A DNA stretch of 64,000 nt from Rhodanobacteraceae bacterium (GTDB lineage Bacteria; Pseudomonadota; Gammaproteobacteria; Xanthomonadales; Rhodanobacteraceae): NCBI GenBank assembly GCA_009996615.1, contig JAACZU010000009.1, positions 83,018 through 147,017 of the forward strand, given 5' to 3'. The notes beneath the pieces are model-generated. The model was not told the DNA's origin. It saw nothing but the letters and a program-made list of their open reading frames with translations, and searched no databases. Of the stretch, positions 55,161-64,000 are shown piece by piece (the first letter of the stretch is position 1; each line of letters begins with the position of its first letter). The translations under genes and the position numbers were made by a program.

Positions 55161-56159
55161 GTGAACCCGCAAACCACCTTCTCCGCCTTCCGCATCCACA
55201 ACGACGCAAGCGGCTACCGCGCCGGCATCGAGCCGATGCGTGTCGACGAGCTCTCGCCGGGCGAGGTGCTGGTCAAGGTCGCGTACTCGTCGGTCAACTA
55301 CAAGGACGCGCTGGCCGGCACCGGCAAGGGCAAGATCCTGCGCCAGTTCCCGCTGAACGGCGGCATCGACGTGGCCGGCTACGTGGCCGCCTCGACCGAT
55401 CCGAGGTTCAAGGAAGGCGACCAGGTGCTGTGCACCGGCTGCGGGCTGTCGGAGACGCGCGACGGCGGCTATGCCGAATACGCGCGGCTGGAGTCGAAGT
55501 GGACGATCCCGCTGCCGGCCGGGCTGACGCTGCGCGAATCGATGGCGCTCGGCACCGCCGGCTTCACCGCCGCGCTGTCGCTGTTCCAGATGGTGCGCAA
55601 CGGCCAGACGCCGGACATGGGCCCAGTCGTCGTGACCGGCGCGACTGGCGGCGTCGGCTCGCTGGCGGTCGACATCCTGACCCGCGCCGGCTTCGAGGCG
55701 CACGCGATCACCGGCAAGGTCGAGCAGTTCGATTACCTGATCGGCCTCGGCGCGAAGCAGTGCATCGCGCGCGAGGGCCTGCACTGGGGCCAGCGGCCGC
55801 TCGAGACCGCGCGCTGGGCCGGCGCGATCGACAACGTCGGCGGCGACATGCTGGCCGGCCTGACGCGCGTGATCAAACCCTACGGCAACATCGCCAGCTG
55901 CGGCCTGGCCGCCTCGGCCGACCTCGCCACGACCGTGATGCCGTTCATCATCCGCGGCGTCAGCCTGCTCGGCGTCGCCTCGGCCGGCACCGCGCGACCG
56001 ATCCGCGAACAGGTGTGGGAGCGCCTGGCCGGCGACTGGAAGCCGGCGCACCTGGCCACGATCGCAAACCGTGAAGTCGCGCTGGCCGAACTTGGCACGG
56101 TTTTCGATACGATGTTGGGCGGTGGCTCGCTCGGGCGAACGGTCGTTCGGATCGCCTGA
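55161..56159 (+). CDS. acuI: acrylyl-CoA reductase / YhdH-family quinone oxidoreductase
   Basis: A 332-residue zinc-independent MDR-family enzyme. The GroES-like N-terminus has VKVAYSSVNYKDALAGTGKGK, and the NADPH fold has VVVTGATGGVGSLAVDIL. IDNVGGDMLAGL and TVMPFIIRGVSLLGVAS match YhdH/AcuI, which reduces acryloyl-CoA with NADPH. The start is GTG at 55161, with GAGGA about 10 bp upstream inside the right edge of the GIY-YIG cassette. The element may thus have replaced the native upstream region. Confidence 0.9.
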   Translation: MNPQTTFSAFRIHNDASGYRAGIEPMRVDELSPGEVLVKVAYSSVNYKDALAGTGKGKILRQFPLNGGIDVAGYVAASTDPRFKEGDQVLCTGCGLSETRDGGYAEYARLESKWTIPLPAGLTLRESMALGTAGFTAALSLFQMVRNGQTPDMGPVVVTGATGGVGSLAVDILTRAGFEAHAITGKVEQFDYLIGLGAKQCIAREGLHWGQRPLETARWAGAIDNVGGDMLAGLTRVIKPYGNIASCGLAASADLATTVMPFIIRGVSLLGVASAGTARPIREQVWERLAGDWKPAHLATIANREVALAELGTVFDTMLGGGSLGRTVVRIA

Positions 56160-56166
56160 CCGGCTC

Positions 56167-56195
56167 TTGGCCGGCACGGCGCCGCTGCCTAGAAT
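56167..56195 (+). promoter_or_regulatory. probable sigma-70 promoter of pilH
   Basis: TTGGCC (56167-56172) and TAGAAT (56190-56195) are separated by 17 bp, 28 bp before the pilH ATG at 56224. A GGGGA ribosome site lies between. Confidence 0.65.
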
Positions 56196-56223
56196 GCGCG
56201 TTCCAACAGGGGAAAATCTGCAC

Positions 56224-56592
56224 ATGTCCAGAGTACTGATCGTCGACGATTCGCCGTCCCAGCTGGTCGGAATGAAGCGCACGGTGGAAAAGCTCGGCCA
56301 CCAGGTCATCACGGCCGAGGACGGCGCCGCAGGTGTCGAGGTGGCCAAGCGCGAGCTGCCGGACCTGATCCTGATGGACGTCGTGATGCCGAACCTGAAC
56401 GGGTTCCAGGCCACGCGCACGATCTCGAAGGATCCCAAGACCAGCCACATCCCGATCATCCTGGTCACGACCAAGGACCAGGACACCGACCGCGTGTGGG
56501 GCATGCGCCAGGGCGCCAAGGCCTACGTGACCAAGCCGATCGACGACGCGGAGCTGACCCGCGTGATCCAGGAATACCTGCCGGCGGCGTAG
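56224..56592 (+). CDS. pilH: twitching-motility response regulator PilH
   Basis: A 122-residue stand-alone receiver domain. Acidic pocket Asp8/Asp9, phospho-acceptor Asp52 in LILMDVVMPNLNGFQATR, Thr in VTTKDQDTD and Lys in VTKPID are present. KDQDTDRVWGMRQGAKAYVTKP closely resembles Pseudomonas PilH, a phosphate sink of the Pil-Chp chemosensory system controlling type IV pili. pilG and the rest of the cluster are not in the window. It has its own promoter and terminator. Confidence 0.88.
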   Translation: MSRVLIVDDSPSQLVGMKRTVEKLGHQVITAEDGAAGVEVAKRELPDLILMDVVMPNLNGFQATRTISKDPKTSHIPIILVTTKDQDTDRVWGMRQGAKAYVTKPIDDAELTRVIQEYLPAA

Positions 56593-56623
56593 TTTTTGCG
56601 GTCGTCCGTGAGCGTCGGGTAAG

Positions 56624-56658
56624 GAAGGCGCGCGAGCAATCGCGCGCCTTCTCTTTTT
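56624..56658 (+). terminator. intrinsic terminator of pilH
   Basis: GAAGGCGCGCG and CGCGCGCCTTC form a perfect 11-bp stem with a 6-nt loop, followed by TCTTTTT, 31 bp after the pilH stop. Confidence 0.9.
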
Positions 56659-56690
56659 CCTGATTGGCGCCGAGACTCAGTTGCCTGAAG

Positions 56691-56852
56691 CACCTCTCCC
56701 GCCGGGAGAGGGGGCGGGGAGAGGGTTCGGGCGAAGCACGACATCCAATTCTTGGTGTGCCGGTGGCTCGTCGCTTCGCCCGAACCCTCATCCGGCCCTG
56801 CGGGCCCCCCTCAGCCGCTCGCGGCGGCTTCGATCCTGGAGGGAGAAGGGCT
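56691..56852. repeat. CTCTCCC/GGGAGAG repeat block between pilH and cbpA
   Basis: CACCTCTCCCGCCGGGAGAGG begins the block. GGGTTCGGGCGAAG and its inverted copy CTTCGCCCGAACCC follow about 45 bp apart, and then GC-rich palindromes. The arrangement is the same as at 23226-23344. It lies between convergent genes. Confidence 0.75.
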
Positions 56853-56872
56853 GGGTCGGACTAATCAGGTGT

Positions 56873-57757
56873 TCACGCCCGCGGATCGAAGTCGAATTCC
56901 TTCGCCATCTGCTCGTACAGCGCGCGCTGCGCGTCGGTTTCGGCCTTCGGTACGCGCACCTCGAGCGTGACGATCTGGTCGCCCGGCGTCCTGCCCGGCC
57001 AGCCGCGGCCGCGCAGGCGCATCTTGCGGCCGCCATCGGAACCGGCCGGGATGCGCAGCTCGACGTTGCCGCCGAGCGTCGGCACCGTCACCTTGGCGCC
57101 GAGCGCGGCCTCCCACGGCGCCAGCGGCAGCGTCGACAGCACGTCGCGGCCGTCGAGCCGGAAGCGCGCGTCGTCGCGCAGGCCGACCTCGAGGATCAGG
57201 TCGCCGGCCGGGCCGCCATGCGCGCCGGCATGGCCCTGCCCGGCCAGGCGAATCTGCTGGCCCGGCAGGATGCCGGCCGGAATCTTCACCTCGAGCGTGC
57301 GGTCGCCGTGGGTGTCGCGCAGGCTGATCCGCTCGCGGCCGCCGTGGTAGCCGGTGGCGAGGTCGATCGCGATCTGCGCGTGCAGGTCGCGGCCGCGCCG
57401 CGGGCCGGGATGGCGGCCGCCACCGCCACCGCGGGCGCCGAACAGCGATTCGAAGAAGTCGCTGAAGTCGCCGTCGGCGTCGAAATCGGCGCCGCCCTGC
57501 CAGCTCGGCGGCGGCCCGCGGAACTCGTCGCCGCTGCGGTAGCCGCCGGCGCGCAACTGGTCGTAGGCCTTGCGCCGATCCGGCTCGCGCAGCGCCTCGT
57601 AGGCCTCGTTGACGGCCTTGAACTTGTCCTCGGCGCCGGCTTCCTTGCTGACGTCGGGGTGGTACTTGCGCGCAAGCCGCCGGTACGCCTTCTTGATGTC
57701 GGCGTCGGAGGCGTCCGGCTTCACGCCGAGCGTGTCGTAATAGTCCTTGAACTCCAT
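56873..57757 (-). CDS. cbpA: curved DNA-binding protein CbpA (DnaJ-type co-chaperone)
   Basis: A 294-residue class B J-protein. The J domain (1-70) has YYDTLGVKPDASDADIKKAY and the essential HPD in YHPDVSK. A Gly/Phe-rich stretch (about 75-115) and two beta-barrel C-terminal domains (GDRTLEVKIPAGILPGQQI, LGGNVELRIPAGSDGG) follow. No zinc-finger region is present, which separates it from DnaJ. CbpA stimulates DnaK. The small heat-shock gene lies upstream on the same strand, so a stress unit is likely. Confidence 0.94.
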   Translation of the reverse strand: MEFKDYYDTLGVKPDASDADIKKAYRRLARKYHPDVSKEAGAEDKFKAVNEAYEALREPDRRKAYDQLRAGGYRSGDEFRGPPPSWQGGADFDADGDFSDFFESLFGARGGGGGRHPGPRRGRDLHAQIAIDLATGYHGGRERISLRDTHGDRTLEVKIPAGILPGQQIRLAGQGHAGAHGGPAGDLILEVGLRDDARFRLDGRDVLSTLPLAPWEAALGAKVTVPTLGGNVELRIPAGSDGGRKMRLRGRGWPGRTPGDQIVTLEVRVPKAETDAQRALYEQMAKEFDFDPRA

Positions 57758-57879
57758 CCGTTACCTCACCCTCGCGAAAACGAAGCGGCCCGCGGTGACG
57801 CCACCGCGGGCCGGAGTGCCTCGGCCGGCACGCCGTGTCGGCCGCCAGCGTACCAAAGCCGCGGCGCGGCGGCGGCGCG

Positions 57880-58329
57880 TCAGCCGGCGATCTCGATGCG
57901 GCGCGGCGTCGTCTCGGGCTTCTTCGGGATCGATATCTCCAGCACGCCATGCTTGCCGACCGCGGTGATGCCGTCGGCATCAGCACTGTCGGGCAGCGCG
58001 AAGCGGCGGTAGAAGCTGCCGTGGCTGCGCTCGACCCGCGTGAACTTGGCGCTTTCCTCGCGCACCTCGGCCTTGCGCTCGCCCTTGATCGAGAGGATGC
58101 CCTTGTCCATGTGCACCTCGATGTCCTTCGGATCGACGCCTGGGATGTCGGCCAGGATCACGAAGCGCTTGTCCTCTTCCTTGATGTCGACGCGCGGCGT
58201 CCACTGGCTGGTCACGACGTTCGACTGGTCGGTGTCGTCGGTGCTGAAGAAGCGGTCGAAGACCCCCTTGAGCTCGTCCTGCAGATTCGCATGGGGAACC
58301 ACCCAGGGGTTGTAGCGGGTAATGGCCAT
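57880..58329 (-). CDS. Hsp20/alpha-crystallin small heat shock protein
   Basis: A 149-residue chaperone with an alpha-crystallin domain at about 45-140 (WTPRVDIKEEDKRFVILADI, GILSIKGERKAE, SHGSFYRRFALP, GVLEISIPKK). The C-terminal anchor motif is IEIAG. It holds unfolding proteins without ATP. GGAGA precedes the ATG at 58329. It is upstream of cbpA with a 122-bp gap. No CIRCE or sigma-32 site was recognised. Confidence 0.94.
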   Translation of the reverse strand: MAITRYNPWVVPHANLQDELKGVFDRFFSTDDTDQSNVVTSQWTPRVDIKEEDKRFVILADIPGVDPKDIEVHMDKGILSIKGERKAEVREESAKFTRVERSHGSFYRRFALPDSADADGITAVGKHGVLEISIPKKPETTPRRIEIAG

Positions 58330-58468
58330 GGCTCGTCTCCACGAATGGCGGCGTCGGCCGCCGGATGGCGCATAGGTAGGGCTGCCAGCCGGGCTTTCAA
58401 GCGCATGGGCATCCGCCGCGACCGGCCGTATGATGACCGCCCTTCCCTTCCCAGCCAGGACCCTTCCG

Positions 58469-58948
58469 ATGACGATCCAGATCGGCGACCGCATCCCCGA
58501 CGCGACGCTCCACCACTACAAGGACGGCGTGCAGGCCCTGTCCACCGGCGACCTGTTCCGTGGCCGCAAGATCGTGCTGTTCTCGGTCCCCGGCGCGTTC
58601 ACGCCGACCTGCTCGGAGCGCCACCTGCCCGGTTTCGTCACGCACTACGACGCGTTCCGCCAGCGCGGCGTCGACGTCGCCTGCATCGCGGTCAACGATG
58701 CGTTCGTGATGGGCGCTTGGGGCAAGGCGCATAACGTACCGGAAGGCCTGCTGATGCTGGCCGACGGCAACGGCGACTTCATGCGCGCGCTCGGCCTGGA
58801 AATGGACGCGACGCGCTTCGGCATGGGCTTGCGCGGCAAGCGCTTCGCGCTGTACGCCGAGGACGGCGTGGTCAAGCAGCTCGCGGTCGAGGCGCCGGGC
58901 GAGTTCAAGGTTTCCAGCGCCGAGGCGATGCTCGACGCGATCGGCTGA
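58469..58948 (+). CDS. Prx5-type peroxiredoxin
   Basis: A 159-residue atypical thiol peroxidase with the peroxidatic Cys48 in VPGAFTPTCSERHLPGF, the Prx5 signature. VDVACIAVNDAFVMGAWGKA and the C-terminal VSSAEAMLDAIG also match. It reduces hydroperoxides with glutathione/glutaredoxin or thioredoxin in the cytoplasm. The start is ATG 58469 with AGGA upstream. It diverges from the hsp20-cbpA unit. Confidence 0.93.
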   Translation: MTIQIGDRIPDATLHHYKDGVQALSTGDLFRGRKIVLFSVPGAFTPTCSERHLPGFVTHYDAFRQRGVDVACIAVNDAFVMGAWGKAHNVPEGLLMLADGNGDFMRALGLEMDATRFGMGLRGKRFALYAEDGVVKQLAVEAPGEFKVSSAEAMLDAIG

Positions 58949-58965
58949 GGCCCGACACACCCCCT

Positions 58966-59095
58966 GTAGGGTGGGACACAGCCGCATGGCGGCGAGTCCC
59001 ACCGAACCCCATGCCTGGTGGGACTCGCGCCGATGGCGCTGCGTCCCACCCTAAGTGTTGCTTGATCTTGTGGGAGGGACTTCGGTCCCTCCCAC
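58966..59095. repeat. inverted GTAGGGTGGGACACAGCC elements and UUCG hairpin
   Basis: A GTAGGGTGGGACACAGCC...GCGAGTCCCACC element (58966-59002) is followed by its inverted relative GGTGGGACTCGC...GCGTCCCACCCTA (59017-59053). Next comes a perfect 11-bp stem GTGGGAGGGAC/GTCCCTCCCAC with a TTCG tetraloop (59070-59095). The block lies between the convergent peroxiredoxin and gyrA genes and probably ends both transcripts, although it has no T tract. Confidence 0.8.
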
Positions 59096-59102
59096 CCACC
59101 GA

Positions 59103-61784
59103 TCACTCGCCCGACGGCGCTCCGTCCGGTGCCGCGCCGTCCGCTTCGCTTGCGGCCTCGCCGCCCTCGTCCTCGCCGAACGCCTCGACCTTGACCACGC
59201 CGACCAGCGCCTCGTCCGCCGGCAGGCGGATCAGCGTGACGCCCTGCGTGTTGCGGCCGACGCGGGCGATCTCGGCGGCGCGCGTGCGCACCAGCGTGCC
59301 CTGGTTCGAGATCAGCATGACCTCGTGCGCATCCTCCAGCAGCACCGCGCCGACGAGGTTGCCGTTGCGCTCGGAGCACTGGATGCCAAGGACACCCTGG
59401 ATACCACGGCCCTTGCGCGGGTACTTCGACAGCGGCGTGCGCTTGCCGTAGCCGCGCTCGGTCGCGGTCAGCACGCACGGCTCGGCCGACGCGGCGGCCT
59501 CGTCGGCCAGCGCTTCGCCCTCGGCCGCCTCGATCGCTTCGTCCTCCTCGCCAGCCTGCTCGGCCGCGTGCTCGACGACGAGCAACGAGACGACCTGCAC
59601 GCCGTCGGCGAGGCGGATGCCGCGCACGCCGCTGGCGCCACGGCCCATCGCGCGCACCTCGTCCTCGAAGAAGCGCACCGCGCGGCCGTTCGAGGCGAAC
59701 AGCATCACGTCGCGGCTGCCGTCGGTGAGCTGCACGTCGACCAGCGCATCGCCCTCGTCGAGGTGGATCGCGATCTTGCCGCGCTGCAGCTGGAACGCGA
59801 ACTCGGTCAACGACGTCTTCTTGACCGTGCCGTTGCGCGTTGCGAAGAACACGTAGCGGTCCTCGGCGTACTCGCGCACCGGCAGCACCGCCTGCACCTT
59901 CTCGCCCTCGTCCAGCGGCAGCAGGTTCACGATCGGCTTGCCGCGCGCGTTCGGCCCCGCCTCCGGCAACTTGAACACCTTCAGCCAGTACACGCGGCCG
60001 GCGCTGGTGAACACCAGCAGCGTGTCGTGCGTGTTGGCGATCCACAGGCGCTCGACGAAATCCTCTTCCTTCATCGCGGTCGCCGAGCGGCCCTTGCCGC
60101 CGCGTCGCTGCGCGCGGTACAGGCTGACCGGCTGGCGCTTCGCGTAGCCGGCATGCGACAGCGTGACGACGACGTCTTCCGGTTCGATCAGGTCGAGGAT
60201 GTCCAGGTCCTCCTGGCTGGCCTGGATGACCGTGCGGCGCGCGTCGCCATACTGCTCCTTCAGCGCGACGAACTCGTCGCGGATCACCTTCAGCAGCACG
60301 TCCGGGTTCTCGAGGATCTCGATCAGGCCGGCGATCGTGCGCAGCAGCTCCTTGTACTCGTCGGTCAGCTTTTCCTGCTCCAGCCCGGTCAGGCGCGCCA
60401 GGCGCATCTCCAGGATCTGCTGCGCCTGCGTCTCCGACAGCTGGTAGCCGGCCTCGGACAGGCCGACGGACGCATCGAGGTTCTCCGGCCGCGACGCCTC
60501 GGCGCCGGCCGCGGCGAGCAGCGCCTTGACCATGCCCGGCTCCCAGCGGCGCGACAGCATGCGCTGCTTCGCCTCGTCCGGCGTCGGCGAGGTGCGGATC
60601 AGCTCGACCATCGCGTCGATGTTGGCCAGCGCGACGGTCAGGCCTTCCAGGATGTGGGCGCGGTCGCGCGCCTTGCGCAGGTCGAAGATCGTGCGCCGCG
60701 TGACCACCTCGCGGCGGTGGCGGATGAACGCATCGAGGATCTCGCGCAGGCCCAGCGTGCGCGGCTGGCCGTCGAGCAGCGCGACCATGTTGATGCCGAA
60801 CGTGACCTGCAGTTGGGTCTGCTGGAACAGGTTGTTCAGCAGCACGTCGGCGGAGGTGTCGCGGCGTACCTCGATGACGACGCGCAGGCCGTCCTTGTCG
60901 GACTCGTCGCGCAGCTCGGTGATGCCCTCGATGCGCTTTTCCTTGACCAGTTCGGCGATCTTCTCGATCAGGCGCGCCTTGTTGACCTGGAACGGCAGCT
61001 CGGTGACGACGATCGTCTCGCGGCCGTTGTCGTCGCTCTCGATCTCGGCCTTCGCGCGCACGAGGATGCGGCCGCGGCCGGTCCTGTACGCCTCGACGAT
61101 GCCGGCGGCGCCGTTGATGATGCCGGCGGTCGGGAAATCCGGGCCGGGCACCAGCTGCATCAGGTCGTCGAATCCGAGCTCCGGATCATCGATCAGCGCG
61201 ATGCACGCCGCGAGCACTTCGCCCAGGTTGTGCGGCGGCACGTTGGTCGCCATGCCGACCGCGATGCCGGCCGAGCCGTTGACCAGCAGGTTCGGGATGC
61301 GCGTCGGCAGGACCGTCGGCTCGAGTTCCTTCTCGTCGTAGTTGGGCTGGTAATCGACCGTTTCCTTGTCGATGTCGGCGAGCAGCTCCGAGGACAGGCG
61401 GTCGAGCCGGCATTCGGTATAACGCATCGCCGCCGCATCGTCGCCGTCGACCGAGCCGAAGTTGCCCTGGCCGTCGACCAGCGTGTAGCGCATCGAGAAG
61501 TCCTGCGCCATGCGCACCAGCGCGTCGTAGATCGACGCGTCGCCGTGCGGATGGTACTTACCCATCACGTCGCCGACCACGCGCGCGCACTTCACGTACG
61601 GCCGGTTCCACACCGTGTTCGACTCGTGCATCGCGTACAGCGTGCGCCGGTGCACCGGCTTGAGGCCGTCGCGCACGTCCGGCAGCGCGCGGCCGACGAT
61701 CACGCTCATCGCGTAGTCGAGATAGCTTTTGCGGACCTCGTCCTCGATGTTGACGCGTATGACTTCTTTGGCCAGCTCAGCCAT
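59103..61784 (-). CDS. gyrA: DNA gyrase subunit A
   Basis: The breakage-reunion subunit of gyrase, 893 residues. The active-site Tyr122 is in AAMRYTE, and the C-terminal domain has the GyrA box QRRGGKG. In the quinolone-determining region, [12 protein letters not shown] gives Ala at position 83 by E. coli numbering (Ser there in E. coli), with Asp87 kept. An acidic Glu/Ala insert (about residues 738-763) sits inside the C-terminal domain, and the tail is acidic. I chose the start [12 protein letters not shown] (61784). gtrA and mtnA lie upstream on the same strand. Confidence 0.98.
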   Translation of the reverse strand: MAELAKEVIRVNIEDEVRKSYLDYAMSVIVGRALPDVRDGLKPVHRRTLYAMHESNTVWNRPYVKCARVVGDVMGKYHPHGDASIYDALVRMAQDFSMRYTLVDGQGNFGSVDGDDAAAMRYTECRLDRLSSELLADIDKETVDYQPNYDEKELEPTVLPTRIPNLLVNGSAGIAVGMATNVPPHNLGEVLAACIALIDDPELGFDDLMQLVPGPDFPTAGIINGAAGIVEAYRTGRGRILVRAKAEIESDDNGRETIVVTELPFQVNKARLIEKIAELVKEKRIEGITELRDESDKDGLRVVIEVRRDTSADVLLNNLFQQTQLQVTFGINMVALLDGQPRTLGLREILDAFIRHRREVVTRRTIFDLRKARDRAHILEGLTVALANIDAMVELIRTSPTPDEAKQRMLSRRWEPGMVKALLAAAGAEASRPENLDASVGLSEAGYQLSETQAQQILEMRLARLTGLEQEKLTDEYKELLRTIAGLIEILENPDVLLKVIRDEFVALKEQYGDARRTVIQASQEDLDILDLIEPEDVVVTLSHAGYAKRQPVSLYRAQRRGGKGRSATAMKEEDFVERLWIANTHDTLLVFTSAGRVYWLKVFKLPEAGPNARGKPIVNLLPLDEGEKVQAVLPVREYAEDRYVFFATRNGTVKKTSLTEFAFQLQRGKIAIHLDEGDALVDVQLTDGSRDVMLFASNGRAVRFFEDEVRAMGRGASGVRGIRLADGVQVVSLLVVEHAAEQAGEEDEAIEAAEGEALADEAAASAEPCVLTATERGYGKRTPLSKYPRKGRGIQGVLGIQCSERNGNLVGAVLLEDAHEVMLISNQGTLVRTRAAEIARVGRNTQGVTLIRLPADEALVGVVKVEAFGEDEGGEAASEADGAAPDGAPSGE

Positions 61785-62137
61785 CGGGCATCCTCTGCAA
61801 ACGTCCAGATTCGGAAAGCGCGCACGCCTCCAGGCGACCCCTCGACCTCGAAAAGTCGCCCCGGAGACGATGTCCGCACAGACCGCGCGCAAGCCCTTCG
61901 ACGCGCGCGGACCAAACACGGAATTCTACCATACGCCCCACCCCGAGGCGGCGGTTTTCCCTGATTGCAGCGGGACTTAGCGGGCTGGCGGCGGCCTCGG
62001 GCGGCTTGGACTCTGCGGCGCTGCGCCACACCGGTCGCGCACAGGGTGCGCTCCTACACCAAAGGCGCCACGGTGTTTTTTGTAGGAGCCCACCCTGTGG
62101 GCGACCTGCGCCATCCACGCATGGCGGTGCGCCGCCG
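61785..62137. repeat. gyrA upstream region with a REP-like inverted repeat
   Basis: In this 353-bp gap GGTCGCGCACAGGGTGCGCTC...CTAC (62033-62057) faces GTAGGAGC...CACCCTGTGGGCGACC (62082-62106). The element is common-looking and REP-like. The rest must carry the gyrA promoter, but I could not pick a clear box pair. Confidence 0.7.
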
Positions 62138-62554
62138 TTACGGCGCGGAGCCGTGCGCGCGCGGCGCGCGGAAGATCCAGTACTTGGAGCTGAGGAAGTT
62201 CACCACCGCGCCGGCGGCGGACCCGGCGGCGACGCCGATCGCCGGCCATTCGCGCACCAGCGGCCAGCTCGCCACGCACAGCGCGTAGGCGCCGTAGTTC
62301 AGCGCGAAGCCGCCGGCCATCGCGACCAGGTAGCGCAGCAGTTCGCGATGGCGGCTGCCGTTGCCATGGCCGGCGAACGTGTAGCGGCGGTTGAAGCCCC
62401 AGGTCGTCGTCGCCGCGGCCAGGAACGAGAACACGCGCGCGCCGTACGGATTCATCGCCAGCTCGCGCACGAGGAACTGCACGATGCCGGCGTCGACCAC
62501 GTAGCCGAGCACGCCGCTCACGGCGAACAGCAGCAGTTGCCGGCGCAACGCCAT
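62138..62554 (-). CDS. GtrA-family membrane protein
   Basis: A 138-residue protein with four predicted helices (QLLLFAVSGVLGYVVDAGIV, FSFLAAATTTWGFN, LLRYLVAMAGGFALNYGAYA, AIGVAAGSAAGAVVNFL) and the family motifs NRRYTF and SSKYWIF. GtrA proteins are thought to flip undecaprenyl-linked sugars for surface glycan modification. No glycosyltransferase partner is adjacent. It follows mtnA after 22 bp on the same strand and is probably cotranscribed. Confidence 0.92.
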   Translation of the reverse strand: MALRRQLLLFAVSGVLGYVVDAGIVQFLVRELAMNPYGARVFSFLAAATTTWGFNRRYTFAGHGNGSRHRELLRYLVAMAGGFALNYGAYALCVASWPLVREWPAIGVAAGSAAGAVVNFLSSKYWIFRAPRAHGSAP

Positions 62555-62576
62555 CGGGGCCCCGGTCGGCAGCGGG

Positions 62577-63602
<1,026 letters not shown>

Positions 63603-63700
63603 GCGACGTCGGCGGGAGCTGCGAAGGAATGGCCGCGCAGCGTAGCAGCGCGCCCGCGGCGCGGCCAGTTGGGGCGCCGAGCCGGACCGAGAGGCGAAGA

Positions 63701-64000
63701 GCATCGCGGCTTCCGCCGCTCCCACGGAAAGCCGGGCCTCGCAGCTCCCGTGGGAGCGCCGGCAGGCGCGATGCTTTGCGCTCCCGCCCGACCAGGAGCA
63801 TCGCGGCTTCCGCCGCTCCCACGGAAAGCCGTGCCTCGCTGCTCCTGTGGGAGCGCCGGCAGGCGCGATGCTTTGCGCTCCCGCCCGACCAGGGGCATCG
63901 CGGCTTCCGCCGCTCCCACGCAAAGCCGGGCCTCGCTGCTCCTGTGGGAGCGCCGGCAGGCGCGATGCTTTGCGCTCCCGCCCGACCAGGAGCATCGCGG
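63701..64000. repeat. 97-bp tandem array of REP doublets
   Basis: The phrase GCATCGCGGCTTCCGCCGCT recurs at 63701, 63798 and 63895 and begins again at 63992, an exact 97-bp period that runs off the window. Each unit holds an inverted REP (GCATCGCGG...CGCTCCCAC), a direct REP (GTGGGAGCGCCGGCAGGCGC GATGC) and the linker TTTGCGCTCCCGCCCGACC. Copies differ by only a few bases. The array lies upstream of mtnA. Confidence 0.92.

Noticed and set aside
59055..61964. A 969-codon open frame opposite gyrA
   Set aside because: Pure shadow of gyrA with biased composition.

Overview
The window is high in G+C and densely coded. Its gene set and repeat families fit a gammaproteobacterium of the order Lysobacterales (Xanthomonadales), probably near Rhodanobacteraceae/Dokdonella. 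The clues are a DksA with a long Lys/Ala/Pro-rich tail and a degenerate zinc site, FolE2, efp beside epmB, FimX and PilH, two acetoacetyl-CoA reductases around phaR, and many REP-like palindromes. The taxonomic call is inference from content. I saw no rRNA, tRNA, CRISPR array, prophage or classical insertion sequence.

Layout. 1-5.2 kb: the end of a 2-oxoglutarate oxygenase-like gene, glmM, dksA, then yidD-pyrC-M23 peptidase. 5.2-9 kb: folE2 and an overlapping ubiG-mupP/gph-squalene synthase-like operon. 9.3-14.2 kb: a secreted delta-60 repeat protein converging on an ECF sigma factor/Ser-Thr kinase pair. 14.3-20 kb: mtaD, a 78-bp repeat array, efp and epmB (divergent), fimX. 20.3-24.8 kb: htpX, gluQ, phbB-phaR-phbB. 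24.9-30.4 kb: a minus-strand block with a secreted protein, DUF2058, slyX, gmd, ugd and an FKBP prolyl isomerase. 30.5-35.5 kb: an ABC-F ATPase and a GntR(YtrA)-ABC exporter operon with a visible operator. 35.6-44.5 kb: a TolA-like periplasmic protein, an acyltransferase, fumC, a CNNM/CBS protein, purB and a SEC-C protein. 44.8-47.7 kb: a ParDE-type toxin-antitoxin pair running into roxA and a GNAT gene. 47.8-53.5 kb: sucA-sucB-lpdA. 53.5-55.2 kb: an accessory island with degenerate repeats, a lower-GC lipoprotein and a GIY-YIG nuclease gene framed by inverted palindromes. 55.2-64 kb: acuI, pilH, cbpA-hsp20, a peroxiredoxin, gyrA, gtrA, mtnA and a 97-bp tandem REP array that runs off the window.

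Functional links. efp and epmB supply the elongation factor and its lysine-modification enzyme. fimX and pilH both belong to type IV pilus twitching control. The phb genes serve polyhydroxybutyrate metabolism. gmd and ugd feed sugar nucleotides to surface polysaccharide. mtnA and mtaD act in methylthioadenosine metabolism. sucAB-lpdA and fumC are TCA-cycle genes. Many genes overlap by ATGA, GTGA or TGATG, which suggests translational coupling.

The most unusual items are the palindrome-framed GIY-YIG cassette (54774-55149), the ParDE pair coupled to roxA with a perfect operator, the operator over the -10 box of the YtrA operon, a REP element forming the 5' coding end of a peptidase gene, and three tandem arrays of 78, 95 and 97 bp built from palindromes.
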